Origin: Psococerastis gibbosa
Taxonomy: Eukaryota > Arthropoda > Insecta > Psocodea > Psocidae
Direction of reading: 5' to 3'
Assembly (NCBI GenBank): GCA_963971405.1
Contig: OZ020490.1
Location: 34,311,464-34,375,463, forward strand
DNA length: 64,000 nt
Translations under genes and position numbers: made by a program
Shown here: positions 1 to 13,700 of the stretch, one piece after another
Position numbering within the stretch: the first letter of the stretch is position 1
Layout: every line of letters begins with the position of its first letter
Notes under the pieces: generated by a model
The model's input: only the letters and a program-made list of their open reading frames with translations
What the model was told of the DNA's origin: nothing
Databases searched by the model: none

Positions 1-250
1 AATTTCATCTAAATCGACCTTGTAGTTTGCCCGGAAATCGACACACAGACAGAGCGACACAGTGACAGACAGACAGAGCGACAGAGCGACAAAAAGACAG
101 AACGACACACAGACAGACATTTCGTAAAAACCACTATTTTGGGTTCCTGGGACCTCAAAACGTGTAAATCCGTTGAAATCTCGGAATCGAAAATTTCGAC
201 CATCACAAAGCTCTCTTTATACTAGCCTACGTATAAATTGGAAAGCAAAA
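1..250 (+). repeat. HINE-like family, 3' end copy (truncated by window edge)
   Basis: Only the 3' part of the roughly 860-bp family (see the full copy at 29815-30672) is present. It has the CACAGACAGA tandem core, then ttcctgggacctcaaaacgt, and the terminal hairpin ending ttggaaagca. It lies head-to-tail with the next copy. The small ORFs here are frames through the repeat. Confidence 0.8.
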
Positions 251-508
251 ATGATTCCGAGGTATGATTTTTGTTAACATACATGCCTAATTCCATCCAA
301 GTCGACCGAGTAGTTTGTCCGGAAATCGATGAACAGTCAGGCAGAGCAACAGAGCGACAGACAGAGCGACAGCCAGACATTTCGTAAAAACCCCTTTTTT
401 TTGGTTCCTGTGACCTCAAAACGTGTAAATCCGTTGAAATCTCGGAATCGAAAATTTCGACCATCACAAAGCTTTCCTTATACTACGTATAAATTGGAAA
501 GCAATAAT
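251..508 (+). repeat. HINE-like family, second 3' end copy
   Basis: Begins at the internal gaggtatgatttttg point and runs through the GACAGA core to the 3' hairpin (actacgtataaattgg...). Two successive 3' halves suggest a tandem tail array, common in Helentron-type elements. Confidence 0.8.
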
Positions 509-904
509 TACTATACAAAATAATGAGGGAACATTGTACACTATGAAGCCGGTGTCATAAAGTTAACAAATTCATTGACCGAATAAAAAGCGTTTTCCGT
601 TAAGAGCATTTTTAGATTTTTGCGAAAGAGTTTGGAACATGGAGCATTTTTCAAATCATGAGGTAGCATGTTTAAGAGCTTACTGGTGAACAATCCTGAC
701 AAGAGGGAGACCCGCGGGTTCGAATTCCGTTTAATTTTTACAATCTTCCTTTTTCTAACGTCTCCTAAAATATCTATCTAAAGATATCATTGAGATGTCA
801 TAAATTAGACAAATTTTTCTCTACATTTCAACATACAGTGTGGCTGTACATCACTAATACCTATAATGTCATTGATCATATTGCAGTATTAAAAGGTACG
901 GTCA
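509..904. other. Intergenic, no gene seen
   Basis: AT-rich unique-looking sequence. I see no coding pattern or repeat family member. Confidence 0.5.
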
Positions 905-906
905 TA

Positions 907-1155
907 TGAGGAGCTTGGTTACAAACGTGGCCAACTCCATTTTTTTACAAAATGGGGTTTTGATCCGACCTTGCAGAAAATTTTAATGTCCACCTGCACG
1001 TTGTAAAATAAAGTGACAAAAGCAGCCAGATTGCGCACAGAAGCGCTGAGAAGTCTAGGGTTAGCTATAAACTTAATGCAATTTTCAACAGAAAATCCAC
1101 TCTCTTGAAAAATTCTACAACTTGGAGTTGGCCATGTTTGTAAACAGCCTCCTCA
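907..1155 (+). mobile_element. TA-flanked MITE, copy 1
   Basis: Imperfect terminal inverted repeats begin TGAGGAGCTTGGTTACAAAC and end, as reverse complement, TGAGGAGGCTGTTTACAAAC, continuing into GGCCAACTCCA. A TA dinucleotide lies on each side (905-906, 1156-1157). At 249 bp and noncoding, with a TA target duplication, it suggests Tc1/mariner-type mobilisation. Confidence 0.8.
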
Positions 1156-1213
1156 TATAACCCTGGCAATGAAATACCTAACTTTGCTGATTGAAGAGGT
1201 AACCTTCTGTTTA

Positions 1214-1440
1214 TAACCGAAATTAGAGGATCTAGAAAAAAACTGGACTTGGCGGGATTCAAACCCATGATCTACGTCTATCCGGGCATACGAATCTTGT
1301 CAAAAAAGAGCTTATAAGTTGAGGATTTAGAAGGCACCGTATTTGTCGGGCTTGTGGTTCAGCGGTTAAGATGATGCTCCAGATAGGCGTAGATGCGTTG
1401 AATCCCGCTAGTCCAGCTTTTCTAAATCCTCTAGTTTGAG
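1214..1440. repeat. tRNA-like foldback element, copy 1
   Basis: Inverted arms begin aattagaggatctagaaaaa. Each arm carries a tRNA-like segment; the right arm reads ggttcagcggttaagatga and ends with ttgaatcccgctagtccag. The left arm is the reverse complement (ctggacttggcgggattcaa). The best copy is at 34340-34515. Confidence 0.6.
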
Positions 1441-1560
1441 TCCCACGCTTACTACATTTTCTGGCCAAACTTCGGAGGCGGCCCCAGGCCTTCTTAGAGT
1501 TCAGTGAAAGAGAGGGCATTATGTAGCCCTAACGCCGCTATGTTGGCTTAGCTATGAAAT
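1436..1560 (+). repeat. tRNA-derived SINE, body only
   Basis: Starts at the B-box-like gagtcccac and runs through the SINE body to ttggcttagctatg. The head is replaced by the adjacent tRNA-like foldback arm, making a chimeric junction. Confidence 0.65.
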
Positions 1561-1579
1561 AAAATATTTTTTGTTACAG

Positions 1580-1729
1580 GCACGCAGAACCTAAGATGAC
1601 CGCAGGGGGAGTGCTTGAGGGGATTCTTCGGAAAAGATCTTGACAAATCAACACTAGAAGACCATGATTGTATCTACTGCTTTTCTCTTGTACCTCCTTC
1701 AGCTGTCGGTGGCTGCAGAAGCCGAAGAG
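1580..1729 (+). CDS. PLB1: PLB1 exon 1: 5' UTR plus signal peptide
   Basis: ATG at 1664 opens a 22-codon segment with a hydrophobic core ([11 protein letters not shown]), a typical secretory signal. It ends in a clean donor (gaag|gtaagt) at 1730. Phase 0 matches exon 2. A pyrimidine-rich acceptor ending in ttacag at 1579 suggests the exon begins at 1580 and that a further 5' UTR exon lies upstream. The putative leader contains a 15-codon upstream ORF (1596-1643). The 10-kb distance to exon 2 makes this assignment less secure than the other exons. Confidence 0.68.
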
Positions 1730-4700
1730 GTAAGTTCTATTATTGCTTGCATCATTTTTACCATTTACCACGTAGGCTACTATTACTTTTTTTTCTAACG
1801 CCTGCTTTCAGCATTTCTGCTTTAAGCAACCCTGTTAGCCTGGCGGGGGAGTGAGTCTGTTTATTAACTTGTGACACCCTAAGGGCAGACTCTTTCACCT
1901 CGGGGGAAAGGGGAGTTGTCTGGCAGGGTCATGTACCATTACCATTTGATACCAGCGTATGAAAAGAGTCATGCAGTAATATAATTATGTTGAACTCCTA
2001 TAATACACGCATGGCAGTAGCCAATATAGGAACAACCTCCATATGAAGAAAATATAATATTTATATACTCAAATATCTACCTATATATTGTATAATCCAA
2101 TAAAGTTTCGAGGTTGTCACTAGAAAAATACAGGTACCTGGCTCATTTTTGGCTCAGGTACCATGTCGATGGTCCCACTATTTTTGAGGAAAATTCCATA
2201 TTGAGTTTCATGAATTATAGCAATTAATTATAACTTCTGCCGAGAGCCCTCAGTCCCTTTATCTTCCCTCTGTCCATTTCCCTCAGTTCTTTTCATACCT
2301 TTCCCCTTATGATAGTCCCATAACATCCTCCAAATCCTCCAAGGAGTAACACTGTGTTTCTATTATAATTTACAAGCGATCCAATGTCATAAGCAACCAA
2401 TAATCTATCATCATGTCATAAACAACATATTGCTCACATAATAGGCAAACCGCTAAACCATCTTAACTCATCAAGCGGAAGCATATAGCATATACCATAG
2501 AAGCTGTTAAGAACCACTTTGATCCCCACAACTATTCTACAACATTGAGAACCCTCTTAGCTTCCAAATTTCCCATTTTTCCAGCAAAAATATTCAATAT
2601 TAATCTCCAGTTAAAAACTTGGTTAATAACGTAAAAAACAACGTTTCTTTAAACTCACAGAATTGTTTTAAAATCAATTAGGTAAGCACAAATAATAAAA
2701 TAAAAATTGCTCAGGTGCCCCTCGAAAGGTTTGGGTACCTTAAACACTTAAGTCAACATGACTATGCCGATATGCGCGGCGGGACAGCTTTAAATAGGTT
2801 CCCGACATGGGAAATAGAAACTACGATGTCTTTAAGCTGAGTCATTCTGAGATGAGATTTTATCTGAGATGAGATAATGCCGTGGATTGACATGTATTTG
2901 AATTGTAAAATTGTAAAAGTCGGCGACATTTTTTTGCTCTCCATTTGTACATAAAACGATTTTAGACAGACGTCACTAGAGTTGAATACAATGGCGGATC
3001 CAGTGGTAATTTTAGGGGGGGGGGAGGTCACAAGTTGTATGTGTAGTTGTGCAGCCCCTCCCTCCCGAGAAATCGTTTTTGTAAAAAATATTTTTTACTA
3101 TCTTATGAATTTACTTAATTATAGGGGTGGTCATGACCCCCCGTGACCTCCCCAGTGGATCCACCATGGTCGAATATAGATGGAATGGGATATTCTCTCA
3201 CGCTGAGGATATTTGAGGATTTCTTAATTTTTGGTGCCATCGGCCACGTCTTTTCCGACCAATCACAACTTCAACTTTTAATTAGTTTTGACTCCGTTTG
3301 AATTTTTGGACACGAAACTGCTTTACGATCATGTTCTGGATGTCAACCAACACCGACTAAAAGTGACAATAGACAAGCTTATCATAAAATAACATTAAGT
3401 TTTTTGAAGTGAAAACGTCTTTAGGCGCACCACATACAGCTCTTAGCAGGGTAGTTGGGCTGGTTCGACACGCGACACGCTCACTAGAACGAAGAAAGAA
3501 AGAAATAGATAAGAAAGAAGATAGAGTTAACTGAACACTTCTTCAGGCGCACCACACCAGATTTTAGCAGGGCAGTGAGTTGGGCTAGTTCACCCCATTT
3601 AAATTGCATGGACGGGCTTAAAGCAATTTTGTGGGCAGATGTAGAGGGCCTAACTCAATTTAAATTATACCCATGTCTTCGTCTATTCTTCCTCTTTCTG
3701 TCCATGCTATACTTGATGTGATAGGGCCAGGGGTTCCACTTTGGGGGGGGGGGGGGGAAATGTGATAGGGTGCGCCCAATTTTGCCGATTTTTGGCGAAA
3801 ATAGGCCTTTTTCAGCAGTGTTTTTGGAGGGGTTAATATCACTTTGAAATTTTCCAGACATATATTCAGTTTTACTATCCCCGTCTTCGTTCAGGCTCAG
3901 GTGAGTGAGTAAGCCATCCGTGTTTCGGCGGAAAACAGGTTCAAAGGGTACATTTACCATTACATGCATAGAGTAAAAAACTTCCACAGCCTGCAATTTT
4001 CAACCGAAATTAATTTTTAATGTTTCATTAGAAGCAGTATGAATATTCAAATGATAAATACATAGTTTCAAAATCACCCCTTCACCCCTTAAACACGAGT
4101 GGAATACAAAATTAGTAATCTGAGACGCATTTCCAGCAATCCCATTTGAATTGCATGGGCGGGTTTGAAGCAGATGTAGAATCTCAGTTTAAATTGTTTC
4201 CATGTTTTCGTCTATTCCTCCTCTTTCAGGCCATGCTATATTTGTGGTGATCAGACGGGTAGTTCTTCCCATATGAGGAGGCTGTTTACAAACATGAACA
4301 GGTTGTAGAATTTTTCAGGAGAGCGGATTTTCTGTTGAAAATTGCATTAAGCTTATAACTAACCCTAGACTTCTCATCGCTTCTGTGCGCAATCTGGCTG
4401 CTTTTGTCACTTTATTTTACAATGTGCAGGTGGACATTAACATTTTCTGCAAGGTCGGATCGAAACTCCATTTTGTGAAAAAATGGAGTTGTCCACGTTT
4501 GTAACCAAGCTCCTCATATGCGCAATGCAACAAAATCGTGCCCCCAAGGTCACGCTGGAGCATTTGGCGGCATTTGGTTAGTAGGCCACGTCAGAAGGAC
4601 TTTACCATGTCTTTTTAGTATTTATTTAAAATTACTTTGGACCGTTTTTATTTTGTTATTCCTCGTGTTAATTGCTATCTAGACATTTTTTAATGTTTAT

Positions 4701-7700
4701 TTTATAGTTTTTAGCTCTTATTCATAATGGTAATGCTGTGCATATAATTGTACAAATAGGCAAGGTGCGACATATGGTGCAGGAGGAAATATATTGTCTA
4801 AAAGGGGTTGTAGAATTAGATGTAGATCGTAGAATACCAAAAAAGCAAAATAAATAATTTGGTTTATGTAGAATTTAATAAATATTAATTTTTAAACAAC
4901 CTGGTGGGGCAGATTGAGTCTCTTTAATAAATTGAGGCACCCTAAGGATAGACTCCTTCACCACAGGGAGAAGGGGAGTGATTGACCTCCTGATTATAGT
5001 GATTTCCAAACCACTTAGGGAACATTGTAAAGTGACACTAATAATTCGGAGGTGACCAGGACTCGACACGCACGTAGACTGATTGGTATAGTCTCAGCGG
5101 GTTATCATGTCCGATAACGTTCCCCTGCCAACGCTGTGCACACTACCAAGTTTGCTGCAGTTTTAAACAAAATCTATTCTGATGGATTCAACTTGGTATG
5201 GCCGTCAGCTAAAAGTTGAAACCATGGTCGACTCAACATACAAACAGATCTGTTTCTAGTTATTTCTATTACATTCTGCGGTTGAAATAAATCCATGAAA
5301 TGTAAATTTACTGAACCATTCGTGAACCAGTATATTATGTGTTATCGTAAGATATTCCGGCAAGTTAGCGCTTTTTATCCCACGATCTCGTATACTTCTG
5401 GTCAAACCTGATTGACTAGATTATGTGTAATTCCAAGCTATTATAACGATTATTGCCCTAAATACAGCCCAAAGGTTCCGCCCAAATCACGCCAATCCAA
5501 TCCGTATTAGACTCACGATTTTTCTGTCGAATTTTTAGCACACATGTTGTTGTTTCTAACGCCTGCTTTCAGCATTTCTGCTTTTAAGCAACCCCGTCAG
5601 CCTGGCGGGGGGAGTGAGTCTGTTTGTTAACTTGAGGCACCCAAAGGGCAGACTCCTTCACCTCAGGGAAAGGGGAGTTGACTAACAGGGTGGACCTACT
5701 GATTATAGTGGATTCCGAACCACTTGGGGAACATGGTAAAGTCACACGATTAGATTGGAGGTGACCAGGACTCGACTTATACTGCCTAAGCGCGTTATCA
5801 TGTCCCACCAGGTTCCCCTGCCAACGCTGTGCACACTACCAAGTTGCCGCAGTTTGAAACATGCTCTGCTCTAATGGAATCAACATGGTAATGCCGTTGG
5901 CTAATTTTTAGCACACACATTTTTTCCAAATTCTATATTTGACAATACAATATATATATATATTTATATATATTTAAATGGAGCCCCAACCTCGCTCAGG
6001 AAAAGGTGATGGCCGACCTGGTATCGAAACCAGCCCGGTTTCGGGTACCGGTGCCATCTCCCGAGAAAATGAGAAGGGAAGGAGAGAGAGTCTGCCCGAA
6101 GGCATTAGACCCTTGTCTGGATAGGAGAGCTTAACCTGTAGTGTGGCCAGAATAGGGAGAAGGAAAAGGCCGCTAGGGCAAAAGACCTCCTCAATGTCAG
6201 AATGAGTATTTGACAATACAATACAATTTATCATTTTATATATACTTGTCTTGTTGCAAAAATCGGAATAAGTATTTGATTTGATTTGATACTGTCGTCT
6301 TAGGCAATCAGGGGGAGACCCGGAAAGCGCCAAGGTTGCTTTTTTGTGATTTCGATATCGGGCAACTGACTCGTATCTGTACTTGGTTAAGTCATGTTTC
6401 CACCTGTTACACTCAAGAGCAAGCTTCTCACAGCTTGTCTATTTTCACTTGTAGCCGGTGTAGGCTGACATCGAGGATGGATTGCCAATGGCCCAAAATT
6501 CGTACTGAAACAATATAAGTAATGTCCGAAATCCATGGGTTATTGGCTATGGACAAAGAATCAATGTGCCTAAGTTCATGACATTATATAGTTTGGGGGA
6601 TTAGTTTGGGGGATTTAGGCGGCAGAACTCAGGGCAAGTGCCCTCACAATACCCGATTAAAAATTATCATTCCTCTTTCCTTCGAGGGCAACACCCTCAT
6701 TGCACAATAAGTGGTTATATTTATTCATTAGAGCATTAATTATATTTTGATTCGCGTGATGGGAATTCGCCTATTAAAATTAATAATATTCTAACAGAAT
6801 TCTCATGGCTGAATTGACCTAACCTAATTAAGAAATTGGCTTCGTTAGCTGCGAGATGCCACTCCCAATTACATGGAATTACCACACATGCTATATAAAT
6901 TACATAGATTTATAGAGAGAGAGAGCCAGTCTTCTTCTTCATCTTCTTCTTCATCTTCTTCTTCTTCTTCATCTTCTTCTTCTTCATCTTCTTCTTCTTC
7001 ATATTCTCCTTCATCTTCTTCATCTTCTTCTTCATCTTCTTCATCTTCTTCTTCATCTTCTTCTTCATCTTCTTCTTCCATATCTTCTTTTTCTTCTTCT
7101 TCTTCATCATCTTCTTCTTCTTCTTTAAATGCATCCTCTATCAAAGATTAGCGATCATCAAGGCAGTTCTGGTCATTATGACTTTACTAGGGAATTGTAA
7201 TGCAGTGCATCCCGTTGCCTACTGCATCCTCTGATGACTCTTCATTGAGTTCCTCCGTCAGGGAGGCAGTATGTCACCTTCAATCATTGGCGTAATTAGG
7301 AGGGGTCTGGGGGGGGGGGGGGGGCTTAGCCAAATCTAGGTACCTGGTAACCCCCTCCCCCCAGGATTTTCGAGGAAATAAAACAAATTTATTGAAACAA
7401 CATAATAAATAAACGAATAATGAATCTATTATGTTGGTAATTTTTCAGAGTTTTTCCCCGTCCTCAGATATGGATCCTCATTCCTTATTAAATACCGTAA
7501 ACAAACAAATTCTTAGTAATTCTGGATATAGTTGCTATAACAAGTTCTGATAAAACACTAATTTTTTGTTAGACTCGTATATTTTGTGCATGGCTAAGTC
7601 ATGCTTTCGCCTGTTTCATTGCGTCTGGTAAAGCTGGTCTCAGCTTGTCCATTATCGCTTGTAGCCGGTGCAGGTTGACATCGAGAACGGATACCTGTTT

Positions 7701-10700
7701 GCCAATGGCCAAAAATTCATATGAAAACAATACAAATAATGCCCGAAATCCATGGGGTCGTTGACAATGGCCAAGGGACCTATGGGCCTCTATAAGTAGG
7801 TTAATAAAAAAATACAATTATTACAAGTTTTTGTCTGTGTATTAAAATTAAATACCACGAAGCCTAGAGTAGTTTAATTTTTTCTACCCTCAATGCGACT
7901 AGTTTTTTTAAAGGCAAGTTTCCCCGAAATCCTATAGGAGAAACTCTCTGAAGTCTAAACTCTGGGACAAGTTCTTTATGTGTAATTACTGAGCGGAATG
8001 TCCATCAACCTGACAGCCTGCAGGCTACCCGTAGAAATAAACCACATTCCGAGTCCAATGGGCCCATTAAATAAATACATCACACTTGCTACAGTGTTGA
8101 AAGCAGTTAAATGCAAAGTGCAAACAAACATGTACCGCTCCATCGTATGTTGCGTCACCTGGAATTTCTCATATAGAATTATCTGCCAGTTATTTGTGGT
8201 TAACAGACCAATATGCTGTTATCGAGAGGTTCAGGGTACTTATTACTGTGACTTTTTTCTTTTACAGTTGCACAGTAGTACCTTTCAGTGGCGTATATAT
8301 TAAATATTTTCAGGGGGGGGGGGGGCGCTTAACAGACCAATATGCTGTGACTGAGAGGCTCATGGTACTTATAAATATTGACTTTTTGTTGTATTACTTA
8401 GCCAACCTAGTGGAGTAAGGGCAATAAATATCAACTTAGACGACGTTGAATTCTATTATTAACGAAACTGCTTACCACTCACTATTGATCAGAACATATT
8501 ATGGTATATTATTAGATCTGGAAAAATATGCATTACAACAACCCATATTATTTAATTTCGTCTTAAGCTCTGTCGTGACTATGTCATGTGGCTATGGCAA
8601 AACCATGTGTCTTATCGTGGATTTGTTTTTTTCGGAAACACAGTGTACCTTTCAGGTGCGTATATGTAAAATATTTTTAAGGAGGGGGGAAGCAAAACCA
8701 AGTATGATTTAGGTGAACCTGCATGCCAAATTTCATAAAAAATAAAAAATCCACTCGGACAGACTGACAGACATTTCATAAAAACAACTATTTTTGGTAC
8801 CTGAGGCCTTAAAACATGTACGATAAATCCACTGAAATATCGAAATCGAAAATTTCAACCATCACAAAGCTTTCCTTATACTAGGTTAAAATTAATAAAT
8901 CAATACTGGGAAATCTATGAATCAAATTATCTCAATCTTTGGCCCTTACGAAGCTCCTGGCCCCTGGAGACCTGTGAATGGGGGGCCTGGCTGAATAGGA
9001 AGTGCGCACGCACCCAGGATTCGTCTGGGCCGTGAGAGAGGGCCTGCCGGTCCGAAGGTGCGTGGCCCGCCGGCAACCATCCTAATCATGTAACATAGTG
9101 GCCCTTTCTCCCAAACAAGGTCAGACTTACAGTTGGAGGGCAAGCCAATGTCCTCCGAAGGGACCCCCGGAGCTTTCACCAAATTTCAGTGTCGGAAGAA
9201 TGACACAAAGAAATGAATAATTGTTTTTCTTTATAGCTTGTGCCTTTTTTGGAACAAACTCTGGGAGGTATTATAGTAAGACCTCACTTCCCCTATGGCC
9301 CTACGTACCACGGAAAGACACTCATCTTCTACCTCTTCCCTCTTAGAAATTTAATTAGACACAATGTATTCTTGAACTTAAATATGAAATTGCATGATTA
9401 ATTGCAGTTTGACTGATTTTCGTGTCCGAGGTTTCTGGGGCCAGAACTCTGCCAACCTGTCGCCATAGTCGGTGCACACCCTAATATGGTCGTGGAAGTC
9501 TTCTCGGTGGTGAAAGGATTAGCCGTTAGATGTTTCCACTAACCATTGCCCGGGGTCATAGCCGTAGCCAGGATTTTTTTTTGGGGGAGGGGGGTTTAGA
9601 AATTTAATAGGGTTCATTTTTCCTCTCAAAACCCGATTCTATCTAGTATCAAGCCATTTCATTTCGGGAGGGGGGGGGGTTGAACCCCATGAACCCCCCC
9701 TTGGCTACGGTCTTGCCCGGGGTACGCCCGATCGGTTATTTATTCACGGGATCTTCGGGGAAGCTCCTTTCCTACACCTGTATGAGACACTAGTATATAC
9801 AGTATATTGTACTATATCAATTCATTGAATCAGTCCACCTGTTCCTAGCAACTATGGCCCTTAGCGACAATCAATAACCACCCCAAACGTTTTCTTCTTC
9901 CTCAGTGGTACGGGAACGTCACTGTCGTGTTGGGTACCGTAGGGGAGGCTCCTTTCCTGTACCCCATTAATTGCAGTTAATACAATGCAACGAATCAACT
10001 TGCATCATGGGACTAAGATATTAGATTTTAGAGGAAGATCTTGTTAAGTTCTAACGGAATTGCAAATGCATTTACGCGAAGAAGATGATGTAACCTAATT
10101 GCAGAGTCGAGTCCTCTGTGAATTGGAAAATGCAATTTTAAGAGTGATAAAGGAAACTGCTGCATCTGCAGTATATAACGAAGTTGCGGATCAAATGGCG
10201 GGGAACGTAATCTTCACTGATATAAGAGAAACTCCACTAGGTCTATTTCCCCCTGATGCTTTGGTTTTAAATAAAATAAATATAAATAAATAAGCATTTA
10301 TTTGCAAAGTTGCTAAGCTACTTCCTGGTCGTCCTGTTAACAACGTTTATTGACTAGAAATATACTTAATTCCAGACGCAGGCGCGGATCTAGAATGAGA
10401 CCAATGAGGGGGCTAAGATTAAATACGAAAAAAAAGATGAATTGCTAAAAATTGCCAATATAATCAGAGGTGGTCCCAGACCTCTTAAAAGGGAGGGCAC
10501 TTGTCAGTGGCGTAACGATAGGTTTTCGAAGGGGGCGGTGTATAAGGTGTATAATTTGGCGCCCCTCCAACCATTTTAACGCATTTTCAGAGCAATAAGG
10601 TTTCTATTATTATAGGAAATTGAATTGAATTGAAATTGAATTGAATTGAAAACGACTTTATTGAATAAAAACAAAACAAAAGGCGAACAAAGGGAATTAA

Positions 10701-13700
10701 TACAATTGAGCGCAAGGGCGAGAAAAGTTGTGAAAAATAGGACTGAAATAGTGGGGTTTTACCCATTTTGAGGAACCTAATGGGGGGCATATGCCCCCCC
10801 CCCCCGTAGATCCACACAGAGGCTGATGCAGTGACCGGCACTGCGGGCTATTCCCCCCCCCCTTTGGATAGCAGTTATGTTCTTTGCCCCTAAAATCTAA
10901 GTGTTACTGCACTCAAAATGCGTCAAATTTCAGCCCTATTTTTCAAAAAATTTCTCCCGGGGGAGAACCCCGGGCCCCCCTGGTCCATAATTATATTGAT
11001 TCTTTGTAATATATAAGCTTTATTGCTCTAAAAATGCGTAAAACTTCACCATTTCAGCCCTATTTTTCTAAATTTTTCCCTCGGGGCAGCCCCCCTTGTC
11101 CATAATTACATTGATTCTCTGTATTATATAAGCCTTATTGCTCTCAAAATGCGTAAAACCCCAATATTTCAGCCCTCAGGCTCCTGAGCAACTTTTATGA
11201 AAGTGAGTGGAGAGGCGCCTCCCCCTGTTATGAGGTCTGGGACCGCCTCTGGATCCGCACCTGTCCAGACGGGTCGTTTAAGATTCTATTTTCATGTTTA
11301 AAAATATGTATTCGTTTAGATTCAGAGAGAAAGAAGGGGATATTAAATAAGTTTAGTGTTACAAATGTTAAATTGCTCTCTACTCCAATAATCAATCTAG
11401 ATCTTACTTACAGAATATACCATAAGAAAGAAAAATTGTATAAAAAAAATAACTTCTTGCTATGTCGAAGGTACCGCTCGCGATAGACTCACTTAGTCAC
11501 ATTGTTCATTGCCTTTAACCAACGATAATAAAATGGAATAGATTGCGGCTTGTCATAAGCTCAGTATAGCCGATAACGGGGGGGGGGGGGCAGAGAGAAA
11601 TGTGATCAGGATTGAAATTTTCGACGGCGCATGCTAAAAATGACACAAAATTTCTGTACGCTTGCCGGTTGCTGCACATCTGATAGCCAATCTTTTAAGC
11701 TTAATTTCGACTGTATTGGGCTTATGGTGACAACCTCCCACTTAGAATGTGTCACAATTTCGGAATCGCTCATTGACTGAGTATTAGATGGTCATCTGGC
11801 TAGCCTGACTTTACCCCATTTCTTATTCAATTTGTTAACTTTATGACACAGGCTTTATAGCCTATGATGTTACGGTACCTCATTATTTTGTATAGTGATT
11901 ATTTTGTATTATTTATATTGTACGCAACGATTTCTATGTATTCTTCGAATACCTTTGAAATAAACAGTATCTTATCTTATCTTTCTCTTTTGAATTTCAG
12001 GGGCCCACGCCAGCCAGCATCACCTATCCCAGCAGAAGGGTGGAAAGGGTTCGAAAGCAAAAAGTCTACCCCCCGTCTTACCCCTTTCCGTGCGCCAATG
12101 CTACTGCTTTCGGACGGTCGCCAACGAGACCTACAAGCGCTCATAAGCTAAGACCGGGTGATATAGATGTCATAGGCGCAATGGGAGACAGCTTAGTGGC
12201 GGGAAATGGCGCACTCGAAGAATATGCCATGGGAACTCTTATTGAATATCGAGGAATCTCATGGTGTGCAGGTTTGTATTCACTTTGTCAATAGAAATTC
12301 TTTTCAACTTATAAATAAATAAATAAATAAAGACTTTTTATTGTTTCTATTACTAAGCCAACCTAGCGGAGTTAGGGCTATAAAGCTATATAAAGCTATA
12401 AGCACTCAACTAAGAAGGCTGGGGACCGCCTGCTTTACATGCCCTCCAAAGCATGGCCAGAAAATTTAGACAGTGTGGGACTCGAACCAGAAACCTTTCG
12501 GGTGAAAGTCAGAGTCCGTACTACTACGCTACAAGTCTTGATCTTAACCTTACCTATTTATACGTTGGTATAATATAAGGAAGACTCGTTCCTATGCTTG
12601 GTTAAGTCAAGCTAACGCCTGTTCTACTCTGTCAATGGTAAGCATATCAGCAGGTAATGTAAATCCAACTAACCCTTTGTTAAATAGTATTAAACCATTG
12701 CCATTAACCTTTACCAATAAAAGAGACGTAATTTTCAAGTGCAATTCTCTCCCGGTTAATTATCGATTCCGATGTTAATTGAAACCAATAGGACAGGCTG
12801 AATACCGGAAATGGATTTCCCGCCAAATTCCAATTGAGTTAGTGGCTAGTGAGATGGATTGGATTTGCCCACTCTTTTACTATAAATGGCCATCAATTTT
12901 ATTTCGCTATGGTCTGCAATTTGCAGCTGCTGATTCTATGACATTGGTAAAACCTCTCTAAAACCACGGAATGTCAATGCCACTTAACATGAAGGATGGG
13001 CTCTTGTTGGCCTATACCAGATAGCTAATATCTTTTAAGTGCACACATTTGGCACTTTCATCAATTAATCTCAACTAAGTACTATGAATGATTACGCTTT
13101 GATGTACATTATATGGCCGCCACTACCACCGATCGGCCACAGTTATTGAACTTGATTTGTAAGCAAATAACAGTCACTGAGGATGTCAGGTCAGTTCCAA
13201 AACTGTTGCCAGTTGGTTTAGACAGGGCCACCCAAAGTCAAGACATGTAGCGTATTGGTACGGACTCTGACTTTCACCTGAAAGGCTGTTGGTTCGAGTC
13301 CCACACTGGCTACATTTTCTAGCCATGTTTCGGAGGGCATGTAAAGCCGGACCTTCCTAGTTGAGTGTAAGAGAGGGCTTTATAGCCCTAACTCCACTAG
13401 GTTGGCTTAGTAATAAAAACAACAAAACTTCAAATTGTTTATTATTTATTATAAATATACATATATAATAATATCCTGAAGAACTCTTTATGAACTTAAA
13501 CCTACTTATAGTGGCCCATAGGTCCCCTATCCAATGCCAACAACCCCATGGATTTCAAAAATTATTTGTATTGTTTCTGTATCAATTTTTGGCCTTTGGC
13601 AAATTGATATAAGTCCTCAATGTCAACAAACACCGGCTACAAGCGATAATGAACAAGCTGAGACTGGCTTACCATTGACGCATTGAAACAGGCGAAAGCA

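Noticed and set aside
9-467. Similar short ORFs starting [20 protein letters not shown]
   Set aside because: The phrase recurs in several copies (also 45047-45349, 59911). It is the translated 3' end of the HINE-like repeat, not a peptide gene family.
3655-3996. 113-aa - strand ORF
   Set aside because: Contains a proline run from a G-tract and lies in a duplicated noncoding segment.
6869-7151. Serine-rich and acidic/lysine-rich ORFs on both strands
   Set aside because: All are frames through one imperfect CTT microsatellite. No start context, splice sites or non-repetitive coding part.
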